Shown: positions 9,200 through 17,146 of the stretch, one piece after another | Position numbering within the stretch: position 1 is the stretch's first letter | How the letters are laid out: each line of letters begins with the position of its first letter | Source of the DNA: CAIQQQ01 sp040399685 | Lineage (GTDB): Bacteria; Pseudomonadota; Alphaproteobacteria; Acetobacterales; Acetobacteraceae | Length of the DNA: 64,000 bases | NCBI GenBank assembly: GCA_040399685.1 | Contig: JBBART010000025.1 | Coordinates: forward strand, 1-64,000 | Reading direction: 5' to 3' | Notes under the pieces: generated by a model | Database searches by the model: none | What the model was told of the DNA's origin: nothing | What the model saw: only the letters and a program-made list of their open reading frames with translations | Made by a program: the position numbers and the translations under genes

Positions 9200-9228
9200 G
9201 TAGGGTGGAATGCGCTTGGCATTCCACC
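9200..9228. repeat. Dispersed palindrome, family B copy 1
   Basis: GTAGGGTGGAATGC, a GCTTG loop and the complementary GCATTCCACC form a perfect 10-bp stem. It lies in the 115-bp gap between the M32 carboxypeptidase and thrC. The same outline (GTAGGGTG-AAT-GCTTGG-ATT-CACC) recurs on the opposite strand at 61321-61349 and 61601-61629. The stem bases differ there but still pair. Confidence 0.75.
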
Positions 9229-9239
9229 AGCCCCAAGGC

Positions 9240-10730
9240 TCAAGCCGTCAGATAGCGCGCCGTCAGATGATCCCGGAAATCCTTGGGGTCGAGCTTCTTG
9301 CCCGTCGCATGGATCAACAAATCGTTGAACCCGTGCAGGCTGCCCTGTCCATGCACCTTGGTGCGCAGCCAGCCGAGCAGCACCGAGAAATCGCCCTGCG
9401 CCAGCGCCGCGTCCAATTCCGGCATCTCGCGCCGCGCTGCCGCCATCAGCTGCGCCGCAGCCATCGCACCCAGCGAATAGCTGGGGAAATAGCCAACTAG
9501 CCCGTCATACCAGTGGATGTCCTGCAACACGCCGTGGCGGTCATCCGGTGGCGTGATGCCGAGCAGGGAGAACAGGCCGTCATTCCACGCACCCGGCAGA
9601 TCGGCCACCGCAAGGTCGCCGGAGATCAGCGCCTGCTCCAGGCGGAAGCGCAGGATGACATGGGCCGGATACGTCATTTCATCGGCATCGACACGGATAT
9701 AACCACGGCCCACCCGGCGCAGCAGCTTGGACAGATTGCCGGGGGCATACGGCTCTGCCGCACCGCCGAACGTGGCGTGCAGTTCCGGCCCAAGCCAGGA
9801 CAGGAACGAATCAGATCGGCACGCCTGCATCTCGGTGATCAGCGACTGGCTTTCATGCGCTGCCATGCCGGCGGCCTCGCCCACTGGCTGGCGGGCATAG
9901 GCTTTCGGCAGGCCGCGCTCATACAGCGCGTGGCCGGTCTCGTGCAGCACGCCCATCAGGCTCTGGGCGAAATCGTCGGTGCGGTAGCGGGTGGTGATGC
10001 GCACATCGGTGGGGGTGCCGCCGCAAAACGGATGGGTGGAGCGGTCAAGGCGGGAGTGCTCGGCCTCAAGCCCGGCGCGCAGCGAGAGCTTGCGGCACAG
10101 AGCCTCCTGCAATTCCTCGGAGAACGGACCTTGCGGCAGCAGCGCCGGGCCGCGCGCGGCTTGCAGTTCCTCGGCGCGGGGCAACGCGTGCACCAGAAAC
10201 GCCTCGTAATCGGCAAACACCGGCGCCACATCGGCCGCCGACACGCCGCGCTGGTAGCCGTCCATCAGCGAATCATAGGGCGACAGGCCAAGTGCAGGCG
10301 AAAGCGCCTGCGCCTGCTCGCGCACCAGCGCCATCAGGGTTTCAAGCGCCGGGCGCACCATCGCGAAATCCGATGCCGCGCGAGCCGTGCGCCAGCTTGT
10401 CTCACAGGCAGAACTGGCCCGGGCCAGCGCCTCCACCAAATCGCCCGGAAGGGCGGTGGCGCGCGTGTGGTTGTGGCGCAGCAGGCGGAGGTTTTCTTGC
10501 TCCCATATATCGGAGGGTGGGGACTGCTCGGCGGCCGACAGATCGTCGGCCACCTCGGGCGCGGTGCCCAGGCCATGGGCGAGACCCGCGAGCACAGCGA
10601 ACTGTTCACCGCGCGCCACGGCGCCGCCGGTTGGCATCATGGCGCTGGCATCCCAGCCCAGCACGGCGGAGGCTTCGCCGATGGTGGCGATACGGGCGGC
10701 GCGGGCAACAAGGCGGGCATAGGCGGTCAT
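9240..10730 (-). CDS. M32-family zinc carboxypeptidase (Taq type)
   Basis: This 496-aa cytoplasmic metallocarboxypeptidase releases C-terminal residues from peptides. The zinc motif HETGH is at residues 263-267, and the M32 signature DVRITTRY lies 20 residues upstream. The block AAHESQSLITE carries the third ligand and HPAHVILRFRLEQALI-type sequence follows. The length matches the roughly 500-residue family. The ATG at 10730 overlaps the stop of the SURF1 gene (ATGA), so it is translated as part of the ctaE-DUF983-SURF1 unit despite having no obvious link to oxidase assembly. Confidence 0.92.
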   Translation of the reverse strand: MTAYARLVARAARIATIGEASAVLGWDASAMMPTGGAVARGEQFAVLAGLAHGLGTAPEVADDLSAAEQSPPSDIWEQENLRLLRHNHTRATALPGDLVEALARASSACETSWRTARAASDFAMVRPALETLMALVREQAQALSPALGLSPYDSLMDGYQRGVSAADVAPVFADYEAFLVHALPRAEELQAARGPALLPQGPFSEELQEALCRKLSLRAGLEAEHSRLDRSTHPFCGGTPTDVRITTRYRTDDFAQSLMGVLHETGHALYERGLPKAYARQPVGEAAGMAAHESQSLITEMQACRSDSFLSWLGPELHATFGGAAEPYAPGNLSKLLRRVGRGYIRVDADEMTYPAHVILRFRLEQALISGDLAVADLPGAWNDGLFSLLGITPPDDRHGVLQDIHWYDGLVGYFPSYSLGAMAAAQLMAAARREMPELDAALAQGDFSVLLGWLRTKVHGQGSLHGFNDLLIHATGKKLDPKDFRDHLTARYLTA

Positions 10731-11398
10731 GGGCGAAGGGCCTTCCGGGCATAGAGCACGAAGATGATCAACAAGGTGGCGGCAAAGCTGAACCAGGTGA
10801 CGGCGTATTGCAGATGGTTGTTGGGCGGCCGCGGCAACGCCTGCGCAGGCTCCGGAAACACGCCGCGCGGCGCATGGCCCAGGGCCACCAACGTGAACGG
10901 CGCTACCCGCGCAAGCCCCAGGGCATCGGCGATGGGCGCCGGATCGAGCGTGTAGAACAGCCGCTGGCCGGGATTGTCGGTGGCGGAGAACCGGCCGGCA
11001 TGTTCGGCCGGACGCACATAGCCCTCCACAGCGCCCTGCGGCAGCACCAGCGGATCACGACGGGCCATCGGCACCCATCCGAGATCGACCAGCACGGTGT
11101 CAGCACCGTTTCGCTCCAGTGGCATGATGAGCTGGGCGCCCAAAACCTCACCGTGAACCTCCGCACCATAAAACGCCTGAAGGTCGGTCCGCAGACGGCC
11201 CTCAAGGCGAACCTTGGCAAACGAGTCGGGGGTGTTCGGCATCGGGATCGCCGGGAGAAGCTCGGCGGCATCGAAGCGCGCCATCAGGTCGTTCTTCCAG
11301 GCCCGGCGTTCCATCTGCCAGAAGCCGAGCGACAACAGAACGGCCAACATCGCCACGGTGCTTATCGCTGGCACCACCAGCCGGCGGACAGGGGTCAT
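10727..11398 (-). CDS. SURF1-family cytochrome oxidase assembly protein
   Basis: SURF1 helps insert heme a into subunit I of cytochrome c oxidase. The 223-aa protein has the family layout of two transmembrane helices flanking a periplasmic domain. The N-terminal helix contains LSLGFWQMERRAWK, the C-terminal helix ends the protein (YAVTWFSFAATLLIIFVLYA), and the NNHLQYAVTW motif precedes it. The ATG at 11398 overlaps the DUF983 stop; upstream in-frame codons would add 38 residues lacking family character. Its place in the cta cluster supports the call. Confidence 0.9.
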   Translation of the reverse strand: MTPVRRLVVPAISTVAMLAVLLSLGFWQMERRAWKNDLMARFDAAELLPAIPMPNTPDSFAKVRLEGRLRTDLQAFYGAEVHGEVLGAQLIMPLERNGADTVLVDLGWVPMARRDPLVLPQGAVEGYVRPAEHAGRFSATDNPGQRLFYTLDPAPIADALGLARVAPFTLVALGHAPRGVFPEPAQALPRPPNNHLQYAVTWFSFAATLLIIFVLYARKALRP

Positions 11399-11739
11399 GA
11401 TCCGTTGGACATGTGCCGGAAGTGAACCGCGACAAAAGCCGCCTTCAGTGGCCGCATCATCGCCAGTGCCAAAGGTATCGTCACGATGGGCCAAATTACC
11501 GCATGCACCCAAAGCGGCGGCTCAAGATGGAATTCCACCCAGAACGCCATGGCCACGATGATGGAACCAAGAACGAGGATAACGAGGGCCACCGGACCGT
11601 CCCCGGTGTCTTGCGCCTGCAAATCAAGCCCGCATACCGGGCAGAGCGGGCGCACCGTCAGCACACCCTGAAATAAAGCGCCCTTGCCACATCGCGGACA
11701 GCGACAGGCAAGGGCGGTTTTCAGCAACGACGGCGTCAA
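11395..11739 (-). CDS. DUF983 small membrane protein of the oxidase cluster
   Basis: A roughly 114-aa DUF983 protein. It has an N-terminal zinc-ribbon-like pair of Cys motifs (CRCPRCGKG and CPVCGLD) followed by two hydrophobic segments (ALVILVLGSIIVAMAFWVEF and HAVIWPIVTIPLALAMM). DUF983 genes commonly sit between ctaE and SURF1 in alphaproteobacteria; the function is unknown. I prefer the TTG at 11739, just past the ctaE stop, because it gives the usual short N-terminus before CRCPRC. A TTG at 11784 would overlap ctaE by 41 bp. Confidence 0.82.
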   Translation of the reverse strand: MTPSLLKTALACRCPRCGKGALFQGVLTVRPLCPVCGLDLQAQDTGDGPVALVILVLGSIIVAMAFWVEFHLEPPLWVHAVIWPIVTIPLALAMMRPLKAAFVAVHFRHMSNGS

Positions 11740-11743
11740 CGGG

Positions 11744-12601
11744 TCATCCCGCGACGGCCGGGCCTTGGCCAAGCAGATACACAACCACGAACAGGAACAG
11801 CCAGACCACGTCCACGAAATGCCAATACCAGGCAGCCGCCTCGAAGCCGAAATGCCGCTCCGGGGTCAGTTGGCCAGCGTTGGCGCGGAACAGGCAGACG
11901 GCCAGGAAGATGGTGCCGACGATGACGTGGAAGCCATGAAAGCCGGTGGCGAGAAAGAAGATCGACGGGTAGATGCCGCCGCCGTTGAAGTGGAACGGGG
12001 CTTCCGAATACTCGATCGCCTGACAGGTGGTGAACAGCAGGCCCAGGATCACGGTCAGCGCCAAGCCACGGATCAGGTCGCGGCGGTTGCCTTCGAGCAA
12101 GGAGTGATGCGCCCAGGTGACGGTGCAGCCGGACAGCAGCAGCATCATCGTGTTCAGGAACGGCAGGCCGAACGGGTTGAACGTCTCAATGCCAACAGGC
12201 GGCCAGGCTGGGGTAGCAGTGCCGAGAACGTGCTCCGGGAACAGGGCGAAGTGGAAATAGGCCCAGAACATGCCCACGAAGAACATCACTTCGCTGGCGA
12301 TGAACAGGGTCATGCCGTAGCGCAGGCCGATCCGCACGATGGCGGTGTGCATGCCCGGCGTGCGGCTTTCCTTCAGAACGTCCCGCCACCACAGGAACAT
12401 GGTGGTCAACACGCCGATCAGGCCAACGATGAAAATCTTGTAAGTGCCGAAATGCGCGGCCTGCACCACGCCTGCCAGCATGAGCCCCGCCGAGAGGGCG
12501 GCGGTCAGCGGCCAGAGCGACGGGTCCACCAGGTGATACGGCTGTTTCAGGCCGGAGCTCATTGCACCGTGTGGCTGGGCGCCGTGGGAGTCGTTGCTCA
12601 T
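11744..12601 (-). CDS. ctaE: Cytochrome c oxidase subunit III
   Basis: This 285-aa protein has seven predicted transmembrane helices and the subunit III signatures KQPYHLVDPSLWPL near the N-terminus, ASEVMFFVGMFWAYFHFAL with the conserved Glu, and a C-terminal FEAAAWYWHFVDVVWLFLF. Subunit III stabilises the aa3 oxidase and lies beside the D-channel of subunit I. A ribosome-binding-like GAGGAA precedes the ATG at 12601. The gene is separated from the upstream ctaG by a terminator (12692-12718), so it probably has its own promoter in 12602-12690, although I see no clear -35/-10 there. Confidence 0.95.
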   Translation of the reverse strand: MSNDSHGAQPHGAMSSGLKQPYHLVDPSLWPLTAALSAGLMLAGVVQAAHFGTYKIFIVGLIGVLTTMFLWWRDVLKESRTPGMHTAIVRIGLRYGMTLFIASEVMFFVGMFWAYFHFALFPEHVLGTATPAWPPVGIETFNPFGLPFLNTMMLLLSGCTVTWAHHSLLEGNRRDLIRGLALTVILGLLFTTCQAIEYSEAPFHFNGGGIYPSIFFLATGFHGFHVIVGTIFLAVCLFRANAGQLTPERHFGFEAAAWYWHFVDVVWLFLFVVVYLLGQGPAVAG

Positions 12602-12691
12602 AAGTTCCTCAAGGTCAGGCCGCAGGCCGGCCGTGTGTCAGGCAAGGTGGGAATAGCTGGTCGGCATAGGCACGTTTGCGGGCATAATCGC

Positions 12692-12718
12692 TAAAAAACG
12701 TGCGGCTTCAAGCCGCAT
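12692..12718 (-). terminator. Rho-independent terminator after ctaG
   Basis: Read on the minus strand, a TGCGGC / GCCGCA stem with a TTGAA loop is followed by CG and six T residues. It lies 31 bp past the ctaG stop. It should separate ctaC-ctaD-ctaB-ctaG from ctaE. Confidence 0.8.
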
Positions 12719-12748
12719 TGCAGAACTCGCACACAAACATTCTCTGAG

Positions 12749-13336
12749 CTAGCGGGTCAACGCCCCGACATGCGGCCCAGCCTTGGCGGCAGAGGCGGTG
12801 CGGGCAGCGTCATCGGCGGCGCGAAAGAACGTGTAGCTGAGCGTGATGGTGCGCACATCGGCTGTGTTCGGGTCATCGGCGATAGCCGGATCGACCCAGA
12901 AACTCAACGGAAACTGCATGTCCTGGCCCGAGGCCAATGTCTGCTCGTCAAAGCAGAAACAGGCGGTCTTGTGGAAATATTTCCCCACTTTTTCGGGCGT
13001 GACGTTGTAGGTGGCCACGCCGGTGATGGCCTTTCCAGAATTGTTCCGGGCGGCATAGAACGCAATGCGATCCTCGCCCAACGGCAATTCCACCCGCTCC
13101 TGCTCTGGCTTGAACGACCACGGCAGATTGGGATTCGTGTCGGCATTGAAGCGCACGGTGATCATGCGGCCGGTGCCGCCGGGTGCGGCCTGCTTGGACG
13201 TGTTCGGCGTGCCGGCATAGCCGGTGGCCTCACAGAACATGCGGTAGAGCGGCACGGCGGCGAACGCCATGCCGGTCATGCCGCCGATCACCACGAACAG
13301 TCCGGCCGCCATCAGGCCGTTGGAACGGCTTTTCAT
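12749..13336 (-). CDS. ctaG: Cytochrome c oxidase copper-assembly protein Cox11/CtaG
   Basis: CtaG delivers copper to the CuB site of subunit I. The 195-aa protein has one N-terminal membrane anchor (MAAGLFVVIGGMTGMAFAAV), the YRMFCEATGYAGT block just outside the membrane, and the copper-binding CFCF motif (HKTACFCFDEQTL) in a beta-sandwich domain. The segment QFPLSFWVDPAIADDP is also conserved in Cox11. The ATG at 13336 overlaps the preceding small gene's stop. It is the last gene before the terminator. Confidence 0.95.
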   Translation of the reverse strand: MKSRSNGLMAAGLFVVIGGMTGMAFAAVPLYRMFCEATGYAGTPNTSKQAAPGGTGRMITVRFNADTNPNLPWSFKPEQERVELPLGEDRIAFYAARNNSGKAITGVATYNVTPEKVGKYFHKTACFCFDEQTLASGQDMQFPLSFWVDPAIADDPNTADVRTITLSYTFFRAADDAARTASAAKAGPHVGALTR

Positions 13337-13494
13337 CCCGGAATACCCAGTTTTCCCGACAGCTTCACCATGGCAATGGCATAGAACAGCACGGCGATGG
13401 ACACCAAGGCCACCATCATGGCGATGTTGCGGCCACGACGCTTCTTGGCCAGCAAGGCCGACTCGGCACGCGAAAGCGGTTGCAATTTGATCAT
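13333..13494 (-). CDS. Small single-pass membrane protein between ctaB and ctaG
   Basis: A 53-codon ORF coupled on both sides: its ATG overlaps the ctaB stop (ATGA) and its stop overlaps the ctaG start. The predicted product has a basic N-terminal half (AKKRRGRN) followed by one transmembrane helix (IAMMVALVSIAVLFYAIAMV). Comparable tiny proteins (CoxF-like) occupy this position in many alphaproteobacterial oxidase operons. Its role is unproven; the tight coupling argues that it is a real gene. Confidence 0.75.
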   Translation of the reverse strand: MIKLQPLSRAESALLAKKRRGRNIAMMVALVSIAVLFYAIAMVKLSGKLGIPG

Positions 13495-14462
13495 GATCTG
13501 ATTGCCCAATCGACCATCACCGCGCCGAACAGGGCGAACAGGTAATAGATCGAATATTTGAAGGTTGCCCGGGCCGGCTTGTCGCCGGTCAGGCTCACGC
13601 CGGCAGAATCCTGCTTGTCCGTGGCAAGGCGCCACACACTGAAGAAGAAGCCCAGGCCCAGCACGATGGCCGAGACTCCATAGACACGTCCCGCCAGCCC
13701 CAGAACCCAGGGCAGCAAGGTGAACGGCACCATCACGAAGGTGTAGAGAACCACCTGGCGGCGGGTTTCCTTGGCGCCGGACACCACCGGCAACATCGGC
13801 ACGCCGGCACGCTCATAATCGGCATGGGCGAACAGCGACAGCGCCCAGAAATGCGGCGGCGTCCAGAGGAAGATGATGCCGAACAGCAGCCACGGCATCA
13901 CATCCAGTCCACCGGTCACGGCGGCCCAGCCGATCAACGGCGGAAACGCGCCGGCAGCCCCGCCAATGACGATGTTCTGCGCCGTGCGACGCTTCAGCCA
14001 CATCGTGTAGATGCCGACATAAAACGCGATAGACCCCGCCAGCAGACCAGCCGCCACCCAGTTGGTGGCAAGCCCCATCACCAGCACCGCGGCCAAGGAC
14101 AGGAATATGCCGTAGGCAAGCGCCTCCTGGGCATCAATTCGCCCGGCCGGAATGGGCCGCTTCTGCGTGCGATGCATCACCGCGTCGATATCGCGGTCGT
14201 ACCACATGTTGATGGCCCCGGCAGCCCCGGCGCCCACAGCAATACAGAGAATGGCCGCAATCCCCAGCACCGGATGCAGATGCCCCGGCGCCACGAGCAG
14301 CCCAGCCAGACCGCTATAGACCACAAGCGACATCACGCGTGGTTTCAGCATCATCAGCCAGTCGCGGGCCGATGCAATGTCGTCGCTGGCCGAAAGCGTC
14401 AACAGGGGGGACGCGATGTCCCCCCTGCTTTCGCCGGCCACCGCCTGGGCGGTGGTGTTCAT
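13491..14462 (-). CDS. ctaB: Protoheme IX farnesyltransferase (heme O synthase)
   Basis: CtaB attaches a farnesyl group to protoheme, giving heme O on the way to heme A. The 323-aa UbiA-fold membrane protein has the prenyl-diphosphate Asp motif NMWYDRDIDAVMHRTQKRP and a string of about nine transmembrane helices. It also has LLFGIIFLWTPPHFWALSL, which is diagnostic for CtaB/Cox10. The ATG at 14462 is preferred because the upstream in-frame extension overlaps ctaD and lacks family character. ctaA (heme A synthase) is not in the window. Confidence 0.95.
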   Translation of the reverse strand: MNTTAQAVAGESRGDIASPLLTLSASDDIASARDWLMMLKPRVMSLVVYSGLAGLLVAPGHLHPVLGIAAILCIAVGAGAAGAINMWYDRDIDAVMHRTQKRPIPAGRIDAQEALAYGIFLSLAAVLVMGLATNWVAAGLLAGSIAFYVGIYTMWLKRRTAQNIVIGGAAGAFPPLIGWAAVTGGLDVMPWLLFGIIFLWTPPHFWALSLFAHADYERAGVPMLPVVSGAKETRRQVVLYTFVMVPFTLLPWVLGLAGRVYGVSAIVLGLGFFFSVWRLATDKQDSAGVSLTGDKPARATFKYSIYYLFALFGAVMVDWAIRS

Positions 14463-14490
14463 GTGGTCGTTCCGTTCCGTTTCGCAGCGA

Positions 14491-16092
14491 TCAGTTAATG
14501 CGCGGCAGTTCTTCGAACACGTGGAACGGCGGTGGCGATGCCACGGTCCATTCCAGGGTCGTAGCGCCCTCGCCCCATTGGTTGTCGGCAACCTTGGCGG
14601 GGTTGGTGAAGGTCTTGAAGAGAACGAACAAGAAGATCAGCACCGAGAAGCCGCCGATATACGAGCCGAACGAAGCCACTTCGTTCCAGCCTTCGAACGC
14701 AGCCGGGTAATCCACATAACGGCGCGGCATACCGGCCAGACCCAGGAAGTGCATCGGGAAGAACGTCAGGTTCACACCCACGAACGTGACCCAGAAATGT
14801 ACCTTGCCCCAGAACTCGGGATACTCGTGGCCGCTCATTTTGCCGATCCAGTAGTAGAACCCGGCAAAGATCGAGAACACGGCGCCCAGCGACAGCACGT
14901 AGTGGAAATGCGCGATCACGTAATAAGTGTTGTGCAGCGCCTGGTCGAGGCCGGCGTTGGACAGCACCACGCCGGTGACGCCACCGACGGTGAACAGGAA
15001 GATGAACCCAACCGCCCACAGCATCGGCGTCTTCATCTCGATCGAACCGCCCCACATGGTGGCAATCCACGAGAAGATCTTGATGCCGGTCGGCACCGCG
15101 ATGATCATCGTGGCCGCCATGAAGTAGGCGCGGGTATCAACTTCGATGCCCGAGACGAACATGTGATGCGCCCACACCACAAAGCCCACCACACCGATGG
15201 CCACCATCGCATACGCCATGCCCAGATAGCCGAACACGGGCTTCTTGGAGAAGGTGCTGATGATGTGGCTGATCATGCCGAAGCCAGGCAAAATCATGAT
15301 GTAGACTTCAGGATGGCCGAAGAACCAGAACAGATGCTGGAACAGCACCGGGTCGCCGCCGCCGGCGGGGTCGAAGAACGACGTGCCGAAGTTGCGATCG
15401 GTGATGAGCATGGTGATGGCGCCCGCCAGAACCGGCACCGCCAGCAACAGCAGGAACGCAGTGACGAGCATCGACCACACGAACAGCGGCATCTTGTGCA
15501 GTGTCATGCCAGGGGCACGCATATTGAAGATGGTGGTGATGAAGTTGATCGCGCCCAGCAGCGACGAGATGCCGGCCAGATGCAACGCGAACAGCGAGTA
15601 ATCCAGCGCCGGGCCGGACGAATACGTGCTGTTGGACAACGGCGGATACAACGTCCAGCCCGAACCGGCGCCGTCACCGGTCAGCAGGCCCATCAGGATC
15701 AGGATGAAGGCCGGAACCAGCAGCCAGAAGCTGATGTTGTTGAGGCGGGGGAACGCCATGTCCGGCGCGCCGATCATCAACGGCACGAACCAGTTGCCGA
15801 AGCCGCCGATCATGGCAGGCATGACCACGAAGAAGATCATGATCAGGCCGTGGGCGGTCACAACCGCATTCCACTGCTGGCCGCTGCTGAAATACTGCAC
15901 GCCCGGATGCGCCAGTTCGATGCGCATCAGGATGGACAGGGCGCCGCCGACGATCCCGGCCATGATGGCGAAGATCAGATACAGCGTGCCGATATCTTTG
16001 TGGTTGGTGCTCATCAGCCAGCGCTTCGCGAAGCCCGGCGTGTGGCCGTGCTCGTGATCGTGGTGGGCATGATCGTGGGCGGTCGCACTCAT
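14491..16092 (-). CDS. ctaD: Cytochrome c oxidase subunit I (aa3, type A1)
   Basis: The 533-aa catalytic subunit reduces oxygen at a heme a3-CuB centre. It carries heme ligands in AHGLIMIFF and AHFHYV, and GHPEVY, the type-A1 D-channel Glu and cross-linked Tyr motif. It also has the D-channel entry Asp in GAPDMAFPRLNN and the K-channel Lys in PTGIKIFSW. One position departs from the usual enzyme. The His-Asp pair that binds Mg/Mn in characterised aa3 oxidases reads His387-Asn388 here (LHNTYYV). The matching subunit II ligand is also changed (see ctaC). The gene lies between ctaC and ctaB. Confidence 0.97.
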   Translation of the reverse strand: MSATAHDHAHHDHEHGHTPGFAKRWLMSTNHKDIGTLYLIFAIMAGIVGGALSILMRIELAHPGVQYFSSGQQWNAVVTAHGLIMIFFVVMPAMIGGFGNWFVPLMIGAPDMAFPRLNNISFWLLVPAFILILMGLLTGDGAGSGWTLYPPLSNSTYSSGPALDYSLFALHLAGISSLLGAINFITTIFNMRAPGMTLHKMPLFVWSMLVTAFLLLLAVPVLAGAITMLITDRNFGTSFFDPAGGGDPVLFQHLFWFFGHPEVYIMILPGFGMISHIISTFSKKPVFGYLGMAYAMVAIGVVGFVVWAHHMFVSGIEVDTRAYFMAATMIIAVPTGIKIFSWIATMWGGSIEMKTPMLWAVGFIFLFTVGGVTGVVLSNAGLDQALHNTYYVIAHFHYVLSLGAVFSIFAGFYYWIGKMSGHEYPEFWGKVHFWVTFVGVNLTFFPMHFLGLAGMPRRYVDYPAAFEGWNEVASFGSYIGGFSVLIFLFVLFKTFTNPAKVADNQWGEGATTLEWTVASPPPFHVFEELPRIN

Positions 16093-16120
16093 CTTAGCTC
16101 TCCTTCACGCGACACATGGG

Positions 16121-16978
16121 TCAGCGCTGAATTTGCGCAACGGCGATCTGCGCCGTTGGATTGGCAGGGATCGCGGGCTCGGCCGCTGCGAACTTGGTCT
16201 TGGCGCTCACGAGCCAGGCCTGGAACTCAGAATCGGACAATGCCGTGACCGCAATCGGCATGACCGAGTGGTTGGTGCCGCAGATCTGGTTGCACTCGCC
16301 GTAATACGTGCCGGGCTTGTCGACGCGGAACCAGGTCTCGATCGTGCGGCCCGGAATGGCGTAGCGCTGCACACCCAGGCTCGGGATGAAGAAGCTGTGG
16401 ATCACGTCAGCGCTCGTGGTCAGGATGCGGATGTTCTTTCCAACCGGCACCACCAGCTGGTTGTCCACATCGAGCAGACGCAACTGGCCGGGCTTGAGGT
16501 CTTCTTCCGCGATCATGCGGCTGTTGAACTCAACCTTGGCGGTGTCGCCGTAATCATACTGCCAGTACCACTGATGGCCCACGACCTTGATGGTCATGTC
16601 CGCCTCGTGGGTACGATCTTCGAGATACACCAGACGGAAGCTGGGGATGGCAATCACCACCAGGATCAGCACCGGGATCACCGTCCAGGCCACTTCCAGC
16701 AGCGTGTTGTGGCTGGTGCGGCTTGCGGTCGGGTTGCGCTTGGCGCTGTAGCGGAAGCAAACCCACAGCAACAGAACAGCCACAAACACGGTGATCCCCG
16801 TGATGATCACCAGCACCAGCGTGTCGAGATGGTGAATAGCGGTCGCCACGGGGCTTCCCGCGGGTTGCATCCCCATCTGCCAGGGGCGCGGGGCCTGTGC
16901 CATCGCCGGCAACATGCCGGCCAGCAGCATTGTGAATATGAAGAATGAAGCGGAAAAAATCCGCTTAAGGTCGTGCAT
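16121..16978 (-). CDS. ctaC: Cytochrome c oxidase subunit II
   Basis: This 285-aa protein receives electrons from cytochrome c at the CuA centre. A signal peptide (about residues 1-28) is followed by two transmembrane helices and a periplasmic cupredoxin domain. Present are the K-channel Glu in HNTLLEVAW, the aromatic WYWQYDY, and CuA ligands His194, Cys229, Cys233, His237 and Met240. Between the two Cys the usual Glu, whose side chain binds Mg/Mn, is Gln231 (CNQIC). The ATG at 16978 is preceded by AACAGG and starts the signal peptide. In-frame GTG and ATG codons upstream (17047, 17032) would add 18-23 residues. Confidence 0.95.
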   Translation of the reverse strand: MHDLKRIFSASFFIFTMLLAGMLPAMAQAPRPWQMGMQPAGSPVATAIHHLDTLVLVIITGITVFVAVLLLWVCFRYSAKRNPTASRTSHNTLLEVAWTVIPVLILVVIAIPSFRLVYLEDRTHEADMTIKVVGHQWYWQYDYGDTAKVEFNSRMIAEEDLKPGQLRLLDVDNQLVVPVGKNIRILTTSADVIHSFFIPSLGVQRYAIPGRTIETWFRVDKPGTYYGECNQICGTNHSVMPIAVTALSDSEFQAWLVSAKTKFAAAEPAIPANPTAQIAVAQIQR

Positions 16979-17146
16979 CGCCTGTTCCAATCCGCTGGCC
17001 AATCCGCTGGCGCCGCCGGGACGCGCCTGCATCCCACGAAGCTTCACTTGGGCTACAGGAGTGGTTCGTCCAGATCAAGACCGATAGATTTATTGGGAGA
17101 GGTCCGAGGCCTCGAAACAATATCAAAACCTCGGAACGCTGCCGTT

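Noticed and set aside
14377..16248. A 623-codon plus-strand open frame opposite ctaD
   Set aside because: It is very rich in His, Gln, Arg and Glu with no motif, and lies entirely antisense to the strongly conserved subunit I gene. It is a composition artefact.
16979..17146. Terminator after gcrA or promoter before ctaC
   Set aside because: TCCGAGG at 17103 and CCTCGGA at 17129 form a 7-bp repeat with a 19-nt loop and no T-run, and no clear -35/-10 pair stands out. Too weak to report as a feature.
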